DNA from: Hellea sp.
GTDB taxonomy: Bacteria > Pseudomonadota > Alphaproteobacteria > Caulobacterales > Maricaulaceae
Assembly: GCA_023300105.1 (NCBI GenBank)
Contig: JALZWM010000112.1
Span: forward strand, 1 to 36,968
Length of the DNA: 36,968 nt
Direction: 5' to 3'
Part shown: in pieces, positions 9,179 to 17,699 of the stretch
How the letters are laid out: each line of letters starts with the position of its first letter
Numbering within the stretch: the first letter of the stretch is position 1
Translations under genes and position numbers: made by a program
The notes under the pieces: generated by a model
What the model was told of the DNA's origin: nothing
The model's database searches: none
What the model saw: only the letters and a program-made list of their open reading frames with translations

Positions 9179-9936
9179 ATTGCAAGCCTGATTGCGACGA
9201 ATAGGATCAGAAGAGCTGTTATTCTCTTGATTGTTTTTTCAGAGAGTAGCTTAAAGCTTATATTACGTCCTATAATACCTCCCAGGAAAACAGCGCTAAT
9301 TAAAGGCCAATTGCTATACAATGCCGTTTGTAATCCGAGACTACTGAACTTTGTAAGTTGTCCTAAAATGCCTGCACATGAATTTACTAAAATGAAAAAA
9401 CTGCAAATGGCCGCTATATTGCGTGTGCGGCCACATTTTAAAGCATGTAATACAGGTGCAAGAAATATCCCGCCGCCAATCCCGACAAGGCCGGCAACGA
9501 AGCCTAATCCGCCGCCAATTGCGCCTGCCCTGACTTTATTTAATGATGTTATTGATTGCTCACCAAAGCTCTCAATTTGCAGGCTTGGCGCGCGCAACAT
9601 TTGAAGGCCTGCGCCAAATAATACGACTGATAAAAACGAAACAAAAAATTGCTCCGAGATGGGTATGGCGCCGCCAATGAAGGATAGAGGTACTGAAAAC
9701 GTTACAAGTGGAAAGGCAATTTTAAAGTCGATTAGTTTTTTTCTTAAGGCAAATATCACATTCCCAAAGACAACAACTATATTACAGCTCAAAGATAAAA
9801 TTGGGATTAAAGTATAATCTTTGCCCGTAAGAACAAGTAAGGCTGTATAACTAGACCCGCCGCCGAACCCTACAGCGCTATATAAAATAGCGACAAGAAA
9901 AAACGAACCGACAAGTAGAAGTGTTGGGACACTCAA
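9166..9936 (-). CDS. TauE/SafE-family sulfite/anion permease
   Basis: A 256-residue, very hydrophobic protein with about eight membrane segments. Both family halves are marked by glycine-rich motifs: SAVGFGGGSSYTALLVL near the N-terminus and GLGFVAGLVGIGGGIFLAP in the middle. TauE/SafE members export sulfite, sulfoacetate or related small anions across the inner membrane; the substrate here is unknown. The frame has no ATG in its first 50 codons. The only usable start near the N-terminus is TTG at 9936, which overlaps the TGA of a 34-codon upstream fragment (TTGA), so translation probably depends on coupling to that fragment. The gene is bounded by 10-base repeats and looks like an insert (see the repeat entries). 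The C-terminal residues AIKAL are encoded inside the left repeat. Confidence 0.85.
   Translation of the reverse strand: MSVPTLLLVGSFFLVAILYSAVGFGGGSSYTALLVLTGKDYTLIPILSLSCNIVVVFGNVIFALRKKLIDFKIAFPLVTFSVPLSFIGGAIPISEQFFVSFLSVVLFGAGLQMLRAPSLQIESFGEQSITSLNKVRAGAIGGGLGFVAGLVGIGGGIFLAPVLHALKCGRTRNIAAICSFFILVNSCAGILGQLTKFSSLGLQTALYSNWPLISAVFLGGIIGRNISFKLLSEKTIKRITALLILFVAIRLAIKAL
9169..9178. repeat. left copy of 10-base direct repeat flanking the permease
   Basis: CAAAGCTTTG, itself a palindrome, lies at the 3' junction of the permease gene. An identical copy is at 9941-9950. Both copies fall at the same codon position of one split minus-strand reading frame, as expected for a target-site duplication or short-homology insertion. 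Confidence 0.55.
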
Positions 9937-10037
9937 AACTCAAAGCTTTGTTGCCCTGCCCTGTAAGATAACATTCTAAGGCTTTGGTCTTGTTTGAAAT
10001 AAATGTCAGGTTTCTGACTTAAGGTCCTTTGTTTCAT
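9933..10037 (-). pseudogene. 5' part of the small split gene, now a leader of the permease
   Basis: ATG at 10037 is preceded by GAGGA (10042-10046), four bases away. The 34-codon frame starts MKQRTLSQKPDIYFKQ and ends GQQSFEF with a TGA at 9933-9935. Up to the repeat (codons CAA AGC TTT) it continues in register with the C-terminal piece at 8987-9178. The stop overlaps the TTG start of the permease, so this fragment may still be translated and hand ribosomes to the permease. The function of the intact ancestor is unknown. Confidence 0.5.
9941..9950. repeat. right copy of 10-base direct repeat flanking the permease
   Basis: A second CAAAGCTTTG, 772 bases from the first. It marks the 5' junction, where the N-terminal piece of the split small gene loses its frame and stops two codons later. 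No terminal inverted repeats are visible just inside the two copies, and there is no transposase in the insert. Confidence 0.55.
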
Positions 10038-10107
10038 ATCGTCCTCTAACTTAAAAAAGTAATGTGAGCAAATAATCATGAACCGCTAAAAATATTCAAA
10101 ATAAATC

Positions 10108-10147
10108 TTGATATTTGCGTATATCACTGTATTAGCGTGTTAATACA
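10108..10147 (+). promoter_or_regulatory. promoter and operator of the histidine operon
   Basis: TTGATA (10108-10113) and TATTAG (10130-10135), 16 bases apart, make a plausible -35/-10 pair. A perfect inverted repeat, TGTATTA (10128-10134), six bases, TAATACA (10141-10147), covers the -10. An operator here would block RNA polymerase. It lies 16 bases ahead of the TrpR-like regulator's ATG, so the natural reading is autorepression of the whole operon. The repeat also argues against the upstream GTG at 10137, which falls inside it, as the start of that gene. No his-rich leader peptide or attenuator is seen. Confidence 0.6.
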
Positions 10148-10163
10148 AAGGATATGCCTTAAA

Positions 10164-10463
10164 ATGGATAAGACTACGTCAGAATTAGAAACAAGGAACG
10201 CTCTTTCACAAGTTTTGTCTTCTATAGAAGACGCGGGTCTTATGGAAAAATTTCTTGTCGACCTCTGCACGCCTGCTGAATTGCGGGCATTATCCGAGCG
10301 CTGGCATGTCGCTCAGCTCCTTGATGAAGGCGAGCAAAGTTACCGTGACATAAATGCTGAAACTGGCGTGAGCACAACGACCATAGCGCGTGTTGCCCGT
10401 TTCTTAAAAGATGAACCCCATCAGGGGTATCGCGCCGTATTAAATCGGCAAAAAGGACACTGA
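10164..10463 (+). CDS. TrpR-like repressor (YerC/YecD family), probable his operon regulator
   Basis: A 99-residue protein of the Trp repressor superfamily, with the conserved segment FLVDLCTPAELRALSERWHV followed by the helix-turn-helix YRDINAETGVSTTTIARVAR. Start chosen at ATG 10164, with AAAGGA at 10147-10152; a GTG 27 bases upstream lies inside the operator. It is the first gene of the his operon, four bases before hisG. TrpR-family regulators bind DNA with an amino acid as co-repressor. I recall comparative genomics proposing such proteins (called HisR) for his operons in some Proteobacteria, but cannot check this here. Binding to the 10128-10147 palindrome with histidine as effector is an inference. 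Confidence 0.85.
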   Translation: MDKTTSELETRNALSQVLSSIEDAGLMEKFLVDLCTPAELRALSERWHVAQLLDEGEQSYRDINAETGVSTTTIARVARFLKDEPHQGYRAVLNRQKGH

Positions 10464-10467
10464 CCCC

Positions 10468-11352
10468 ATGACTGAACGCCTACGAATTGCCCTTCAAAAG
10501 AAGGGCCGACTTGCTGATGACAGTTTCGCCCTGCTCAAAAAATGTGGATTACGCTTTGCCATTCGCGGCGGCGGCTTGCTAGCACGTGTTAAAAACATGC
10601 CCATAGACCTGCTTTTGGTGCGAGATGATGACATCCCCTCGTTCGTGGCAAATAATGCTGCAGACATTGGTATCGTTGGGGAGAACGTTCTTGTTGAGGA
10701 GCAGCTCACCGCCAAGACAAAATTGGATGCGGAGATAACGATGCGTCTTGGGTTTTCACGCTGCAAACTTTCTCTAGCGGCCTCGGATAAAAGCGCAATA
10801 ACAAAGCCTGCTGATTTAAACGGGACGCGTATCGCCACAACTTACCCCGGCGTGCTGGCGCAATATCTTAAGTCTAATAACATTGATGCAACTTCAGTTG
10901 AGATGAAAGGCGCAGTTGAGCTAGCCCCATCTATTGGGATTGCTGAGAGCATCTGTGACCTCGTTTCATCAGGTGCTACATTAGAGGCAAATGGTCTTAC
11001 TGCGTTTGAAACTATTTTACAGAGCGAAGCCGTTTTAATTCAATCAGGCAGAGAACTATCTGATGATAAACAGGCTCTTTTGGCCAAATTAATGCGCCGC
11101 ATTGACGGCGTTATAAAATCTGCCGAGACAAAATATATTATGCTGAATGCGCCCAAAGATAAAGTTGAAGCCATTACCCAGCTTCTACCTGGCTCTGATG
11201 CACCGACAATTATACCCTTAGCGGGGAGCGATGACCTCGTCGCACTTCAAGCTGTGTGTACTGAGAATATATTTTGGGAAACGTTAGAGGACTTAAAAGC
11301 CCTCGGCGCGCGCGCGATTCTTGTTCTCCCAATTGAGAAAATGATGTCATGA
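10468..11352 (+). CDS. hisG: ATP phosphoribosyltransferase, long form
   Basis: First enzyme of histidine synthesis: joins ATP and PRPP to give phosphoribosyl-ATP. The 294 residues match the long form, which carries its own C-terminal ACT-like regulatory domain (about 220-294) for histidine feedback and does not need HisZ. Visible motifs are LQKKGRLADDSFALLKKCGL at the N-terminus, ADIGIVGENVL and the PRPP loop DLVSSGATLEANGL. An AAGGA lies 11 bases before the ATG, inside the end of the regulator gene. It overlaps hisD by four bases. Confidence 0.97.
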   Translation: MTERLRIALQKKGRLADDSFALLKKCGLRFAIRGGGLLARVKNMPIDLLLVRDDDIPSFVANNAADIGIVGENVLVEEQLTAKTKLDAEITMRLGFSRCKLSLAASDKSAITKPADLNGTRIATTYPGVLAQYLKSNNIDATSVEMKGAVELAPSIGIAESICDLVSSGATLEANGLTAFETILQSEAVLIQSGRELSDDKQALLAKLMRRIDGVIKSAETKYIMLNAPKDKVEAITQLLPGSDAPTIIPLAGSDDLVALQAVCTENIFWETLEDLKALGARAILVLPIEKMMS

Positions 11353-12650
11353 ACCGCTATATCTGGACCGATTTAACACAAACAGAGCAAGGCGATGCTT
11401 TGACACGCCCTAAAGGGCTGTCCGATCCTAAGATATACAAAGCGGTTATAGATATCCTCTCAGCTGTTAAATTTGGCGGTGACAAAGCGGTTGCAGGATT
11501 TACGGCGCGGTTTGACGGCGCTTCTCCGCTAGCCATAAAAGTCTCCACCGAAGATATGAAAGAAGCTTGGAAGAAGCTTCCCAAACTTCAAAAAGACGCA
11601 ATTAACGTTGCAAAGACAAATATCGAGGCCTTTCATGAAGCTCAAATTCCTGCTGATATCGAAGTTGAAACTATGGAAGGTGTTATATGCCGCCGTGAGT
11701 CTCGCCCTATCGCGACGGCAGGTCTTTACGTTCCGGGCGGTACAGCCCCCCTCGTCTCTACATTATTGATGCTGGCTGTCCCCGCCAAGGTCGCAGGTGT
11801 TCGTCGCCGCGTTGTTGTCACGCCGCCAAGTAAGGATGGCACTGTCAATCAAGCCATTTTAGCCGCTGCTTACCGGTGTAAGGTTACAGACCTCTTTGTT
11901 TGCGGCGGCGCACAAGCCATTGCAGCTCTTGCTTACGGGACTGAATCCATTCCTAAGTGTGATAAAATATTTGGCCCCGGCAACGCCTATGTTGCGGCTG
12001 CAAAATCTCTAGTGGCTCAAGAACCGGGCGGCCCCGCGATAGATATGCCCGCAGGCCCTAGTGAAGCTATGGTTGTCGCCAGTAACGATGCCAACCCGAT
12101 CTTTGTTGCCTCAGACCTTCTAAGCCAAGCTGAGCATGATACACTTGCACAGGTCATATGCGTTGCCGCGTCTGAGAAAATTGCGGATGCCATACAAGCC
12201 CAAATCGATTTGCAACTCGAAACCCTTCCGCGAAAGAACATCGCCCTCGCTGCGATGTCTAAATCACGGATGATTATTGCCAATAACCGCACAGATATAA
12301 TCGATATCATAAACCGATATGCACCTGAGCACCTTATTCTGCAAATCAAACGGCCAGAAACGCTCGTAGCAGCTATACGTAATGCAGGTTCAATTTTCTT
12401 AGGTCCATGGACTCCTGAGTCAGTTGGTGATTACGCTAGCGGAACAAACCATACGTTACCCACTTACGGCGCGGCGCGAGCTTATTCAGGTGTGACTCTT
12501 GAAAGCTTTATCAAATATATGAGTATTCAAAAACTGACCCGCGAAGGTTTAGAAGTGCTTGGTCCGACTGTCGAAACACTTGCACAAATGGAAGGCTTAG
12601 AGGCCCACAGACGGGCTGTATCATTAAGGTTAGAGAGTAAAGTCAAATGA
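11349..12650 (+). CDS. hisD: histidinol dehydrogenase
   Basis: Catalyses the last two steps, L-histidinol to L-histidine, with two NAD. The 433 residues are full length. The zinc ligands Gln260 and His263 (LSQAEHDTLAQ) and the catalytic pair Glu327-His328 (RYAPEHLIL) are in place, as are KIFGPGNAYV and the C-terminal EGLEAHRRAVSLRL. It overlaps hisG and the hisC-hisB fusion by four bases at each end, consistent with coupled translation. Confidence 0.97.
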   Translation: MNRYIWTDLTQTEQGDALTRPKGLSDPKIYKAVIDILSAVKFGGDKAVAGFTARFDGASPLAIKVSTEDMKEAWKKLPKLQKDAINVAKTNIEAFHEAQIPADIEVETMEGVICRRESRPIATAGLYVPGGTAPLVSTLLMLAVPAKVAGVRRRVVVTPPSKDGTVNQAILAAAYRCKVTDLFVCGGAQAIAALAYGTESIPKCDKIFGPGNAYVAAAKSLVAQEPGGPAIDMPAGPSEAMVVASNDANPIFVASDLLSQAEHDTLAQVICVAASEKIADAIQAQIDLQLETLPRKNIALAAMSKSRMIIANNRTDIIDIINRYAPEHLILQIKRPETLVAAIRNAGSIFLGPWTPESVGDYASGTNHTLPTYGAARAYSGVTLESFIKYMSIQKLTREGLEVLGPTVETLAQMEGLEAHRRAVSLRLESKVK

Positions 12651-14287
12651 GTGATTGGCCAAATAATATTGCCCGTAAATCCATTGTTGAATTTGCAGCT
12701 TATTCCGCGCGCGGGGGCGCTACGGGCGCGCTACATCTTGATGCCAATGAAAGCCCTTATGCCCCGCCGCCCGTGAGAGGCGCGCAGGGATATAATAGAT
12801 ACCCAGAGCAGCAACCCCCAGCTTTAAGACAGCGCCTTGCGGACTTGTACGGGACAAATGCAAACCAGATTATGGTCGGGCGAGGCGCAGATGAAGCCAT
12901 TGAAGTCCTGATAAGAACTTTTTGTGAAGCGGGCCAAGATAAAGTTCTAATCTGTTCTCCAACATTTGGCTATTACGCAACATGCGCGCAAATCCAAGGT
13001 GCGGGCATTATCGACGTTCCTTTGAATAAAAACTATCAATGGGACAATGAAGCCATAATCAAAGCGGCAAGTAGCGCTGTAAACTTGAAGGTGATATTCC
13101 TTTGCACGCCTAATAATCCAACAGGGACGATTATCGAAGATCACCTTGTGGAGCAATTATGTAAGCAGTTTCCAAATATCTTGATCGCAGTTGATGAAGC
13201 CTATGAAGAGTTCTCATCAAGACCTTCATATGCGAATAAGACAGAGAAGTTAAAAAACCTTGTCGTTATGCGTACCTTATCAAAAGCCTATGCCTTAGCG
13301 GGCGTTCGTGGCGGCGTCGCCATTGCTGACCCGCGTGTTATTGATTTAATGTTAAAAGTGTTGCCGCCCTACCCGATAGCGCGTCCCGTCGAAGACGCAA
13401 TTTTAGCTGCGCTGTCGCCAGCAGCCATGAGTACACATGCTGCGCGCCTAACTGAATGGCTCTCTGAACGCGCGCGTATGTACAAAGCCTTACAAACCTC
13501 CCCCTTTGTCGCGAAGGTCTATCCGTCTCAAGCAAACTTTCTGCTTTTGGATGTCAAAGATGATGATGCTTTGATGCGTGAGCTCTCGCGCCGTCAGGTC
13601 AAAATTCGCGATTACCGTAACACAACAGGCCACATGCGCATTTCGATTGGTTCACCAGAAGAAAACACAATTGCGCTTGAAGCTTTTGGCGTTCTTGTTG
13701 AGGCGCAGCGTACTGAACGTATTGGTGAGACTCACCGCAAAACAAAAGAGACAGATATATCCGTGCGCGTGAATTTAGATGACCCTAAGGTGGTTGAAAT
13801 TGATACGGGCATTGGGTTTTATGATCACATGCTCGAGGCTCTTGCAAAACATAGCGGTATAGGGCTTGTTTTAACCTGTAAGGGTGATCTTGAAATTGAT
13901 GCCCATCACACAGTTGAAGATTGTGCTTTGGCTTTGGGGACAGCCATGAAGCAAGCGCTCGGCGATAAGGCAGGCATTGGCCGGTTTGGTTTTGTTATGC
14001 CTATGGATGAAACACAGGCGCGGGTTGCTGTTGACCTATCTGGCCGCCCTGCAATGACCTTTAAAGGCGTCTTCCCAACTGACCACGTAGGGGATTTTCC
14101 TGCTGAAATGTGTCCGCATGTTTTTGAGAGCCTCGCGCAAACACTTGGCGCAGCTATTCAGATTGAGGTCGAAGGTGAAAATACGCACCACATGATAGAG
14201 GCGAGTTTTAAAGGTGTTGCCCGCGCCCTACGGCCAGCATTCGCGCGTAGCGGAACAGACATCGCCTCGACTAAGGGCGTTATTTAA
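12647..14287 (+). CDS. hisC/hisB: HisC-HisB fusion: histidinol-phosphate aminotransferase / imidazoleglycerol-phosphate dehydratase
   Basis: One unbroken 546-codon frame carries two enzymes. Residues 1 to about 350 are HisC: LDANESPYAPPP, the cofactor-loop FLCTPNNPTGTI, AVDEAYEEF and the PLP lysine Lys213 in RTLSKAYALAGVRGG. Residues from about 354 are a complete HisB dehydratase: GIGFYDHMLEALAKHSG, the metal motif DAHHTVEDCALALG, GDFPAEMCPHVFESLA and the second metal motif THHMIEASFKG. The HisB part begins directly, without the HAD histidinol-phosphatase domain that enteric HisB carries, so the phosphatase must be encoded elsewhere. The join is a short linker (LVEAQRTERIGETHRKTKET). HisC and HisB are neighbours in the enteric order, so a lost stop codon plus frame change could have made the fusion. 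It overlaps hisD by four bases and hisH by one. Confidence 0.95.
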   Translation: MSDWPNNIARKSIVEFAAYSARGGATGALHLDANESPYAPPPVRGAQGYNRYPEQQPPALRQRLADLYGTNANQIMVGRGADEAIEVLIRTFCEAGQDKVLICSPTFGYYATCAQIQGAGIIDVPLNKNYQWDNEAIIKAASSAVNLKVIFLCTPNNPTGTIIEDHLVEQLCKQFPNILIAVDEAYEEFSSRPSYANKTEKLKNLVVMRTLSKAYALAGVRGGVAIADPRVIDLMLKVLPPYPIARPVEDAILAALSPAAMSTHAARLTEWLSERARMYKALQTSPFVAKVYPSQANFLLLDVKDDDALMRELSRRQVKIRDYRNTTGHMRISIGSPEENTIALEAFGVLVEAQRTERIGETHRKTKETDISVRVNLDDPKVVEIDTGIGFYDHMLEALAKHSGIGLVLTCKGDLEIDAHHTVEDCALALGTAMKQALGDKAGIGRFGFVMPMDETQARVAVDLSGRPAMTFKGVFPTDHVGDFPAEMCPHVFESLAQTLGAAIQIEVEGENTHHMIEASFKGVARALRPAFARSGTDIASTKGVI

Positions 14288-14886
14288 TGTCTTTGGTGAT
14301 TGTGGATACAGGCGTCGCGAACCTCGCTTCGGTTCGTTTTGCATTTGAACGTTTAGGGATCTCGCCAATTGTCTCTGATGATGCTGAAATTATAAATAAG
14401 GCCGAACGCATTCTTATTCCCGGCGTAGGCGCTGCGCCTTACGCGATGCGTAAAATACATCAAAAAGGCCTGACACCTGTTCTCCAAAAACTATCTCAGC
14501 CCGTCATGGGAATTTGCCTCGGAATGCAGCTTATTTTTGAAACGCTTGAAGAAGGCGGAGAGAAAATTAATGGCCTTGGGCTCGTCCCCGGCTCTATCAG
14601 CGCGTTAGATACAGGGGGACAACCCGCGCCCCATATGGGCTGGAACACGCTTACCCCTCTAAAAGAAGACCCCATACTCGACGGCATAAATGATAATGAC
14701 TATGCCTATTTTGTGCATAGCTATGCGGCAGAAGTTTCTAGTGCAACATTGGCTTCATCTAAATATGGAGCTGATTTTTCAGCTATTGTACGTCATAAAA
14801 ATGTTTATGGTTGCCAATTCCACCCAGAACGCAGTAGCCGTGTTGGCGCAATAATACTTGAAAATTTTCTGAAAGTTTCCGCATGA
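14287..14886 (+). CDS. hisH: imidazole glycerol phosphate synthase, glutamine amidotransferase subunit
   Basis: Class I glutaminase partner of HisF; it supplies ammonia for ring closure to imidazole glycerol phosphate. The 199-residue length is typical. The triad is complete: Cys77 in MGICLGMQ, and His179 and Glu181 in CQFHPERSS. The oxyanion-region GVGAAPYAM is present. The start ATG shares one base with the hisC-hisB stop (TAATG), and the end overlaps hisA by four bases. Confidence 0.97.
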   Translation: MSLVIVDTGVANLASVRFAFERLGISPIVSDDAEIINKAERILIPGVGAAPYAMRKIHQKGLTPVLQKLSQPVMGICLGMQLIFETLEEGGEKINGLGLVPGSISALDTGGQPAPHMGWNTLTPLKEDPILDGINDNDYAYFVHSYAAEVSSATLASSKYGADFSAIVRHKNVYGCQFHPERSSRVGAIILENFLKVSA

Positions 14887-15608
14887 TTTTTCCGGCTATA
14901 GATATCATGGACGGCGGTTGTGTTCGCCTCTTTAAGGGTGATTTCAACCAACGTACTGATTACGAAGCGACGCCTATGGATGTCGCAAAATCTTATGCCG
15001 CCGCAGGTGCTGAATGGATGCACATCGTCGACTTAGACGGTGCAAAACACGGTAAGACGGAACAAGCTGAACTTATCATGAGAATCGCTAAAGAAAGCGG
15101 TCTTAAAGTCCAAACGGGCGGTGGATTGCGTGATCTGTCACAAGTTCAGCAACTCTTACAGGGCGGCGTTGAGCGAGCTGTCATAGGCTCTCTAGCTGTT
15201 ACGAACCCGCAGATGGTTAAGTTCTGGATTAATGAAGTGGGCCAAGAAAAAATATGTATCGCGCTGGACGTCAATATTGGCGAAGACGGCGTGCCCTACC
15301 CCGCGACACGCGGCTGGACAGAAACTGGCGAACGTACGCTTTGGGATGTTTTAGAAGATTACATGGGGACTGGCCTCGCAACGATTCTTGTCACGGACAT
15401 CAGTAAAGATGGCGCATTGGGCGGAGCGAATGTTGAGCTTTATAAAGACATTCAAACCCAATACCCGACATTAAACCTCATTACGTCTGGCGGTGTTGGC
15501 TCTCTGGCCCATGTTAAATCACTCAAGAAACTCAACCCTTACGGCGTTATCATAGGAAAAGCGCTCTATGAAAACAAATTCACGCTCGAAGAAGCTATCG
15601 CGTGCTAG
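14883..15608 (+). CDS. hisA: phosphoribosylformimino-AICAR phosphate isomerase
   Basis: A (beta/alpha)8-barrel isomerase (ProFAR to PRFAR), 241 residues. The acid/base pair is visible as Asp7 ([12 protein letters not shown]) and Asp129 (CIALDVNIG). Phosphate loops [21 protein letters not shown] and [11 protein letters not shown] are present. It overlaps hisH by four bases and hisF by seven. Confidence 0.97.
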   Translation: MIFPAIDIMDGGCVRLFKGDFNQRTDYEATPMDVAKSYAAAGAEWMHIVDLDGAKHGKTEQAELIMRIAKESGLKVQTGGGLRDLSQVQQLLQGGVERAVIGSLAVTNPQMVKFWINEVGQEKICIALDVNIGEDGVPYPATRGWTETGERTLWDVLEDYMGTGLATILVTDISKDGALGGANVELYKDIQTQYPTLNLITSGGVGSLAHVKSLKKLNPYGVIIGKALYENKFTLEEAIAC

Positions 15609-16369
15609 CACGGCGTATCATTCCTTGCCTCGATGTACGAGACGGCCGCGTTGTCAAAGGCGTGCAGTTTCGCAATCATGAAGATGTCGGTGATATCATA
15701 GACCTTGCTCTGCGTTACCGTGATGAGGGCGCAGATGAGCTTGTCTTTTACGATATTACAGCGTCAGTTGATGAGCGCACAGTTAGCCCTGATTGGGTCG
15801 GCGCGGTATCTAAGGCTATAGATATTCCATTTTGTGTAGCTGGGGGGATTAAAACCGTCGAAGCGGCGGGCGCGCGGCTTGCTGCTGGCGCAGATAAGAT
15901 AAGCGTCAACTCACCTGCCCTTGCGCGGCCTGACCTGATCAATGAATTATCCGCAGCTTTCGGACGCCAATGCGTTGTCGTAGGCATTGATACATTTGAA
16001 GAAAACAGCACTTACCGCGTAAAGTCACACACAGGCGATCCGAATAAAACCCGTGAAACTGGCCGTAACACTATTGATTGGGTGATTGAAGCAACTAAGC
16101 GCGGAGCTGGTGAAATTGTGTTGAATTGCATGAATCAAGACGGCGTTAGAAAAGGATATGATATCAATCAATTATCGGCAGTACGTAAAGTATGCCCTGT
16201 CCCTTTAATTGCCTCTGGTGGCGCGGGCGCAACAGATCACTTCGAGGATGTGTTCAAACAAGCCCATGTTGACGGGGCTCTTGCTGCAAGTGTATTTCAT
16301 AAATCAGTAATAGCCATTCCAGACTTAAAGCGTGATCTCAAGGCGCGCGGTATAGAGATGCGGATATGA
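15602..16369 (+). CDS. hisF: imidazole glycerol phosphate synthase, cyclase subunit
   Basis: Barrel cyclase that uses PRFAR and ammonia from HisH to give IGP and AICAR. 255 residues. Catalytic Asp11 ([17 protein letters not shown]) and Asp130 ([10 protein letters not shown]) are present, with the phosphate loops [11 protein letters not shown] and [12 protein letters not shown]. The start is GTG at 15602, giving the standard [13 protein letters not shown]-terminus and a seven-base overlap with hisA. It overlaps hisI by four bases. Confidence 0.97.
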   Translation: MLARRIIPCLDVRDGRVVKGVQFRNHEDVGDIIDLALRYRDEGADELVFYDITASVDERTVSPDWVGAVSKAIDIPFCVAGGIKTVEAAGARLAAGADKISVNSPALARPDLINELSAAFGRQCVVVGIDTFEENSTYRVKSHTGDPNKTRETGRNTIDWVIEATKRGAGEIVLNCMNQDGVRKGYDINQLSAVRKVCPVPLIASGGAGATDHFEDVFKQAHVDGALAASVFHKSVIAIPDLKRDLKARGIEMRI

Positions 16370-16989
16370 CCCCCGAATTCACTCCCATAAAGCCAAACTC
16401 CCTTAACTGGAAAAAGGGGGGCGGATTGCTTCCCGCTATCGTACAAGACGCCAGTACAGAGCAAGTTCTTATGCTCGGCTATATGAACGCCGAAAGCCTA
16501 AGCAAGACCCAAGAGACAGGCCTAGTGACCTTTTATAGCCGGTCTCGGCAAACCCTTTGGACCAAGGGCGAGACTAGCGGCAATACACTCAAACTCGTTT
16601 CACTTGATGCTGATTGCGACCAAGACACAATCCTTGTTCGCGCTGCGCCCACCGGACCAACATGTCACGAAGGCACAACATCATGTTTCGGCGATAAAGG
16701 CCCGCAAGGCCTAGGTTTTTTAGCTCAATTAGAAACTCTGATAGACGCGCGCAAAACAGCAGACCCTGAGAGTAGCTACACAGCAAAACTGCTCCAAGGC
16801 CCGCTACATAAAGCGGCGCAAAAAGTCGGCGAAGAAGGCGTAGAAGTCGCCCTCGCCGCAATCGCTGAAACCGATGACGGCCTTGTTTATGAGTCTGCGG
16901 ATTTGATTTATCACTTACTGGTACTACTCGCCGCGAAAGACGTGAAATTAGCGGATGTCATAACCGAGCTGCAAAAACGCCATAAATGA
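16366..16989 (+). CDS. hisI: HisIE bifunctional phosphoribosyl-AMP cyclohydrolase / phosphoribosyl-ATP pyrophosphatase
   Basis: Two domains in 207 residues. HisI (about 1-115) has the metal site SLDADCDQD (Cys84) and the Cys100/Cys107 pair in CHEGTTSCF. HisE (about 120-207) has the MazG-like motif [16 protein letters not shown] and [11 protein letters not shown]. Together they carry out the second and third steps of the pathway. Many alphaproteobacteria keep hisI and hisE apart; the fused form is the enteric and Bacteroidetes style. It overlaps hisF and the downstream protease gene by four bases each. Confidence 0.96.
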   Translation: MTPEFTPIKPNSLNWKKGGGLLPAIVQDASTEQVLMLGYMNAESLSKTQETGLVTFYSRSRQTLWTKGETSGNTLKLVSLDADCDQDTILVRAAPTGPTCHEGTTSCFGDKGPQGLGFLAQLETLIDARKTADPESSYTAKLLQGPLHKAAQKVGEEGVEVALAAIAETDDGLVYESADLIYHLLVLLAAKDVKLADVITELQKRHK

Positions 16990-17699
16990 TACGCGCCGCT
17001 TTATGTTTGGTACTGGCAAGCTTGCCTTTCATAGCAAGTGCGCAGAGCTCATATTATCACGACTATAAAAGCTTCTTTGGCAAAGAAGATCGTGTTGGCT
17101 TATTTTCTGAACAGGCAAAAGCCCGCTTCTCTCCTGCCGTTCTCAAAAGCATTGCCGCGAATACGCTACTTGTCGACTGCGGTAGCCATGGCAAACCTTC
17201 GACGGGGTTTTTACTAAAATCCAAAGACGGAACCCATATCATCACGGCCGCGCATAATGTGCAATTAGCAACGACCGCCAAGCCTTGCAGGATCAACCAT
17301 ATTAATGAAACTGCGGCCCAAGTCCATAATTTCAAGCCCCATTCAAACTATAAGAACACGGCCACGCTCACTGATGCTGGGTTTGATGTTGCTACGGCTG
17401 AGAGCGCCACTTTTTCAGGTGGTTTAGAGATTTGCGAAAGCATCGACCTTACCTCCGCATTCATCGTGCCTCAATCTTATGACGGCACTGGCTATCTCGC
17501 TCTACCGCCGACCTGCCGCATCACAAAGGTTTCAGGGGCAATCATAACAACGACATGCCGTGGTCATTACAAAGCCTCAGGCGCGCCGCTACTGTCTATC
17601 AAAGAGGATAAAATTTGTGTCGCTGGCGTCTTCAACGCTCATAGTGGCAGCTTGATGAAATATGAAAGTTACGCCGCTAATATGGTGTCGGGAAACTAG
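16986..17699 (+). CDS. secreted trypsin-like serine protease
   Basis: A 237-residue protein with a Sec signal peptide (cut near FIASAQ) and a chymotrypsin-fold triad readable in order: His90 in [11 protein letters not shown], Asp134 in GFDVATAES and Ser198 in [10 protein letters not shown], where GDSGGP is the classical form. Several Cys pairs suggest disulfides in the periplasm. The start overlaps hisI by four bases, so it is probably transcribed and translated with the his operon, although no link with histidine synthesis is apparent. Its 3' end overlaps the convergent lipoprotein gene by 23 bases. The substrate is unknown. Confidence 0.78.
   Translation: MIRAALCLVLASLPFIASAQSSYYHDYKSFFGKEDRVGLFSEQAKARFSPAVLKSIAANTLLVDCGSHGKPSTGFLLKSKDGTHIITAAHNVQLATTAKPCRINHINETAAQVHNFKPHSNYKNTATLTDAGFDVATAESATFSGGLEICESIDLTSAFIVPQSYDGTGYLALPPTCRITKVSGAIITTTCRGHYKASGAPLLSIKEDKICVAGVFNAHSGSLMKYESYAANMVSGN

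Noticed and set aside
9176-9604. 142-codon plus-strand frame opposite the TauE/SafE gene
   Set aside because: Antisense of membrane-protein codons; Pro/Arg-rich and unlike any family, whereas the minus frame has the permease motifs.
10137-10163. GTG start for the TrpR-like gene, 27 bases upstream
   Set aside because: It lies inside the inverted-repeat operator and lacks a Shine-Dalgarno; AAAGGA fits the ATG at 10164.
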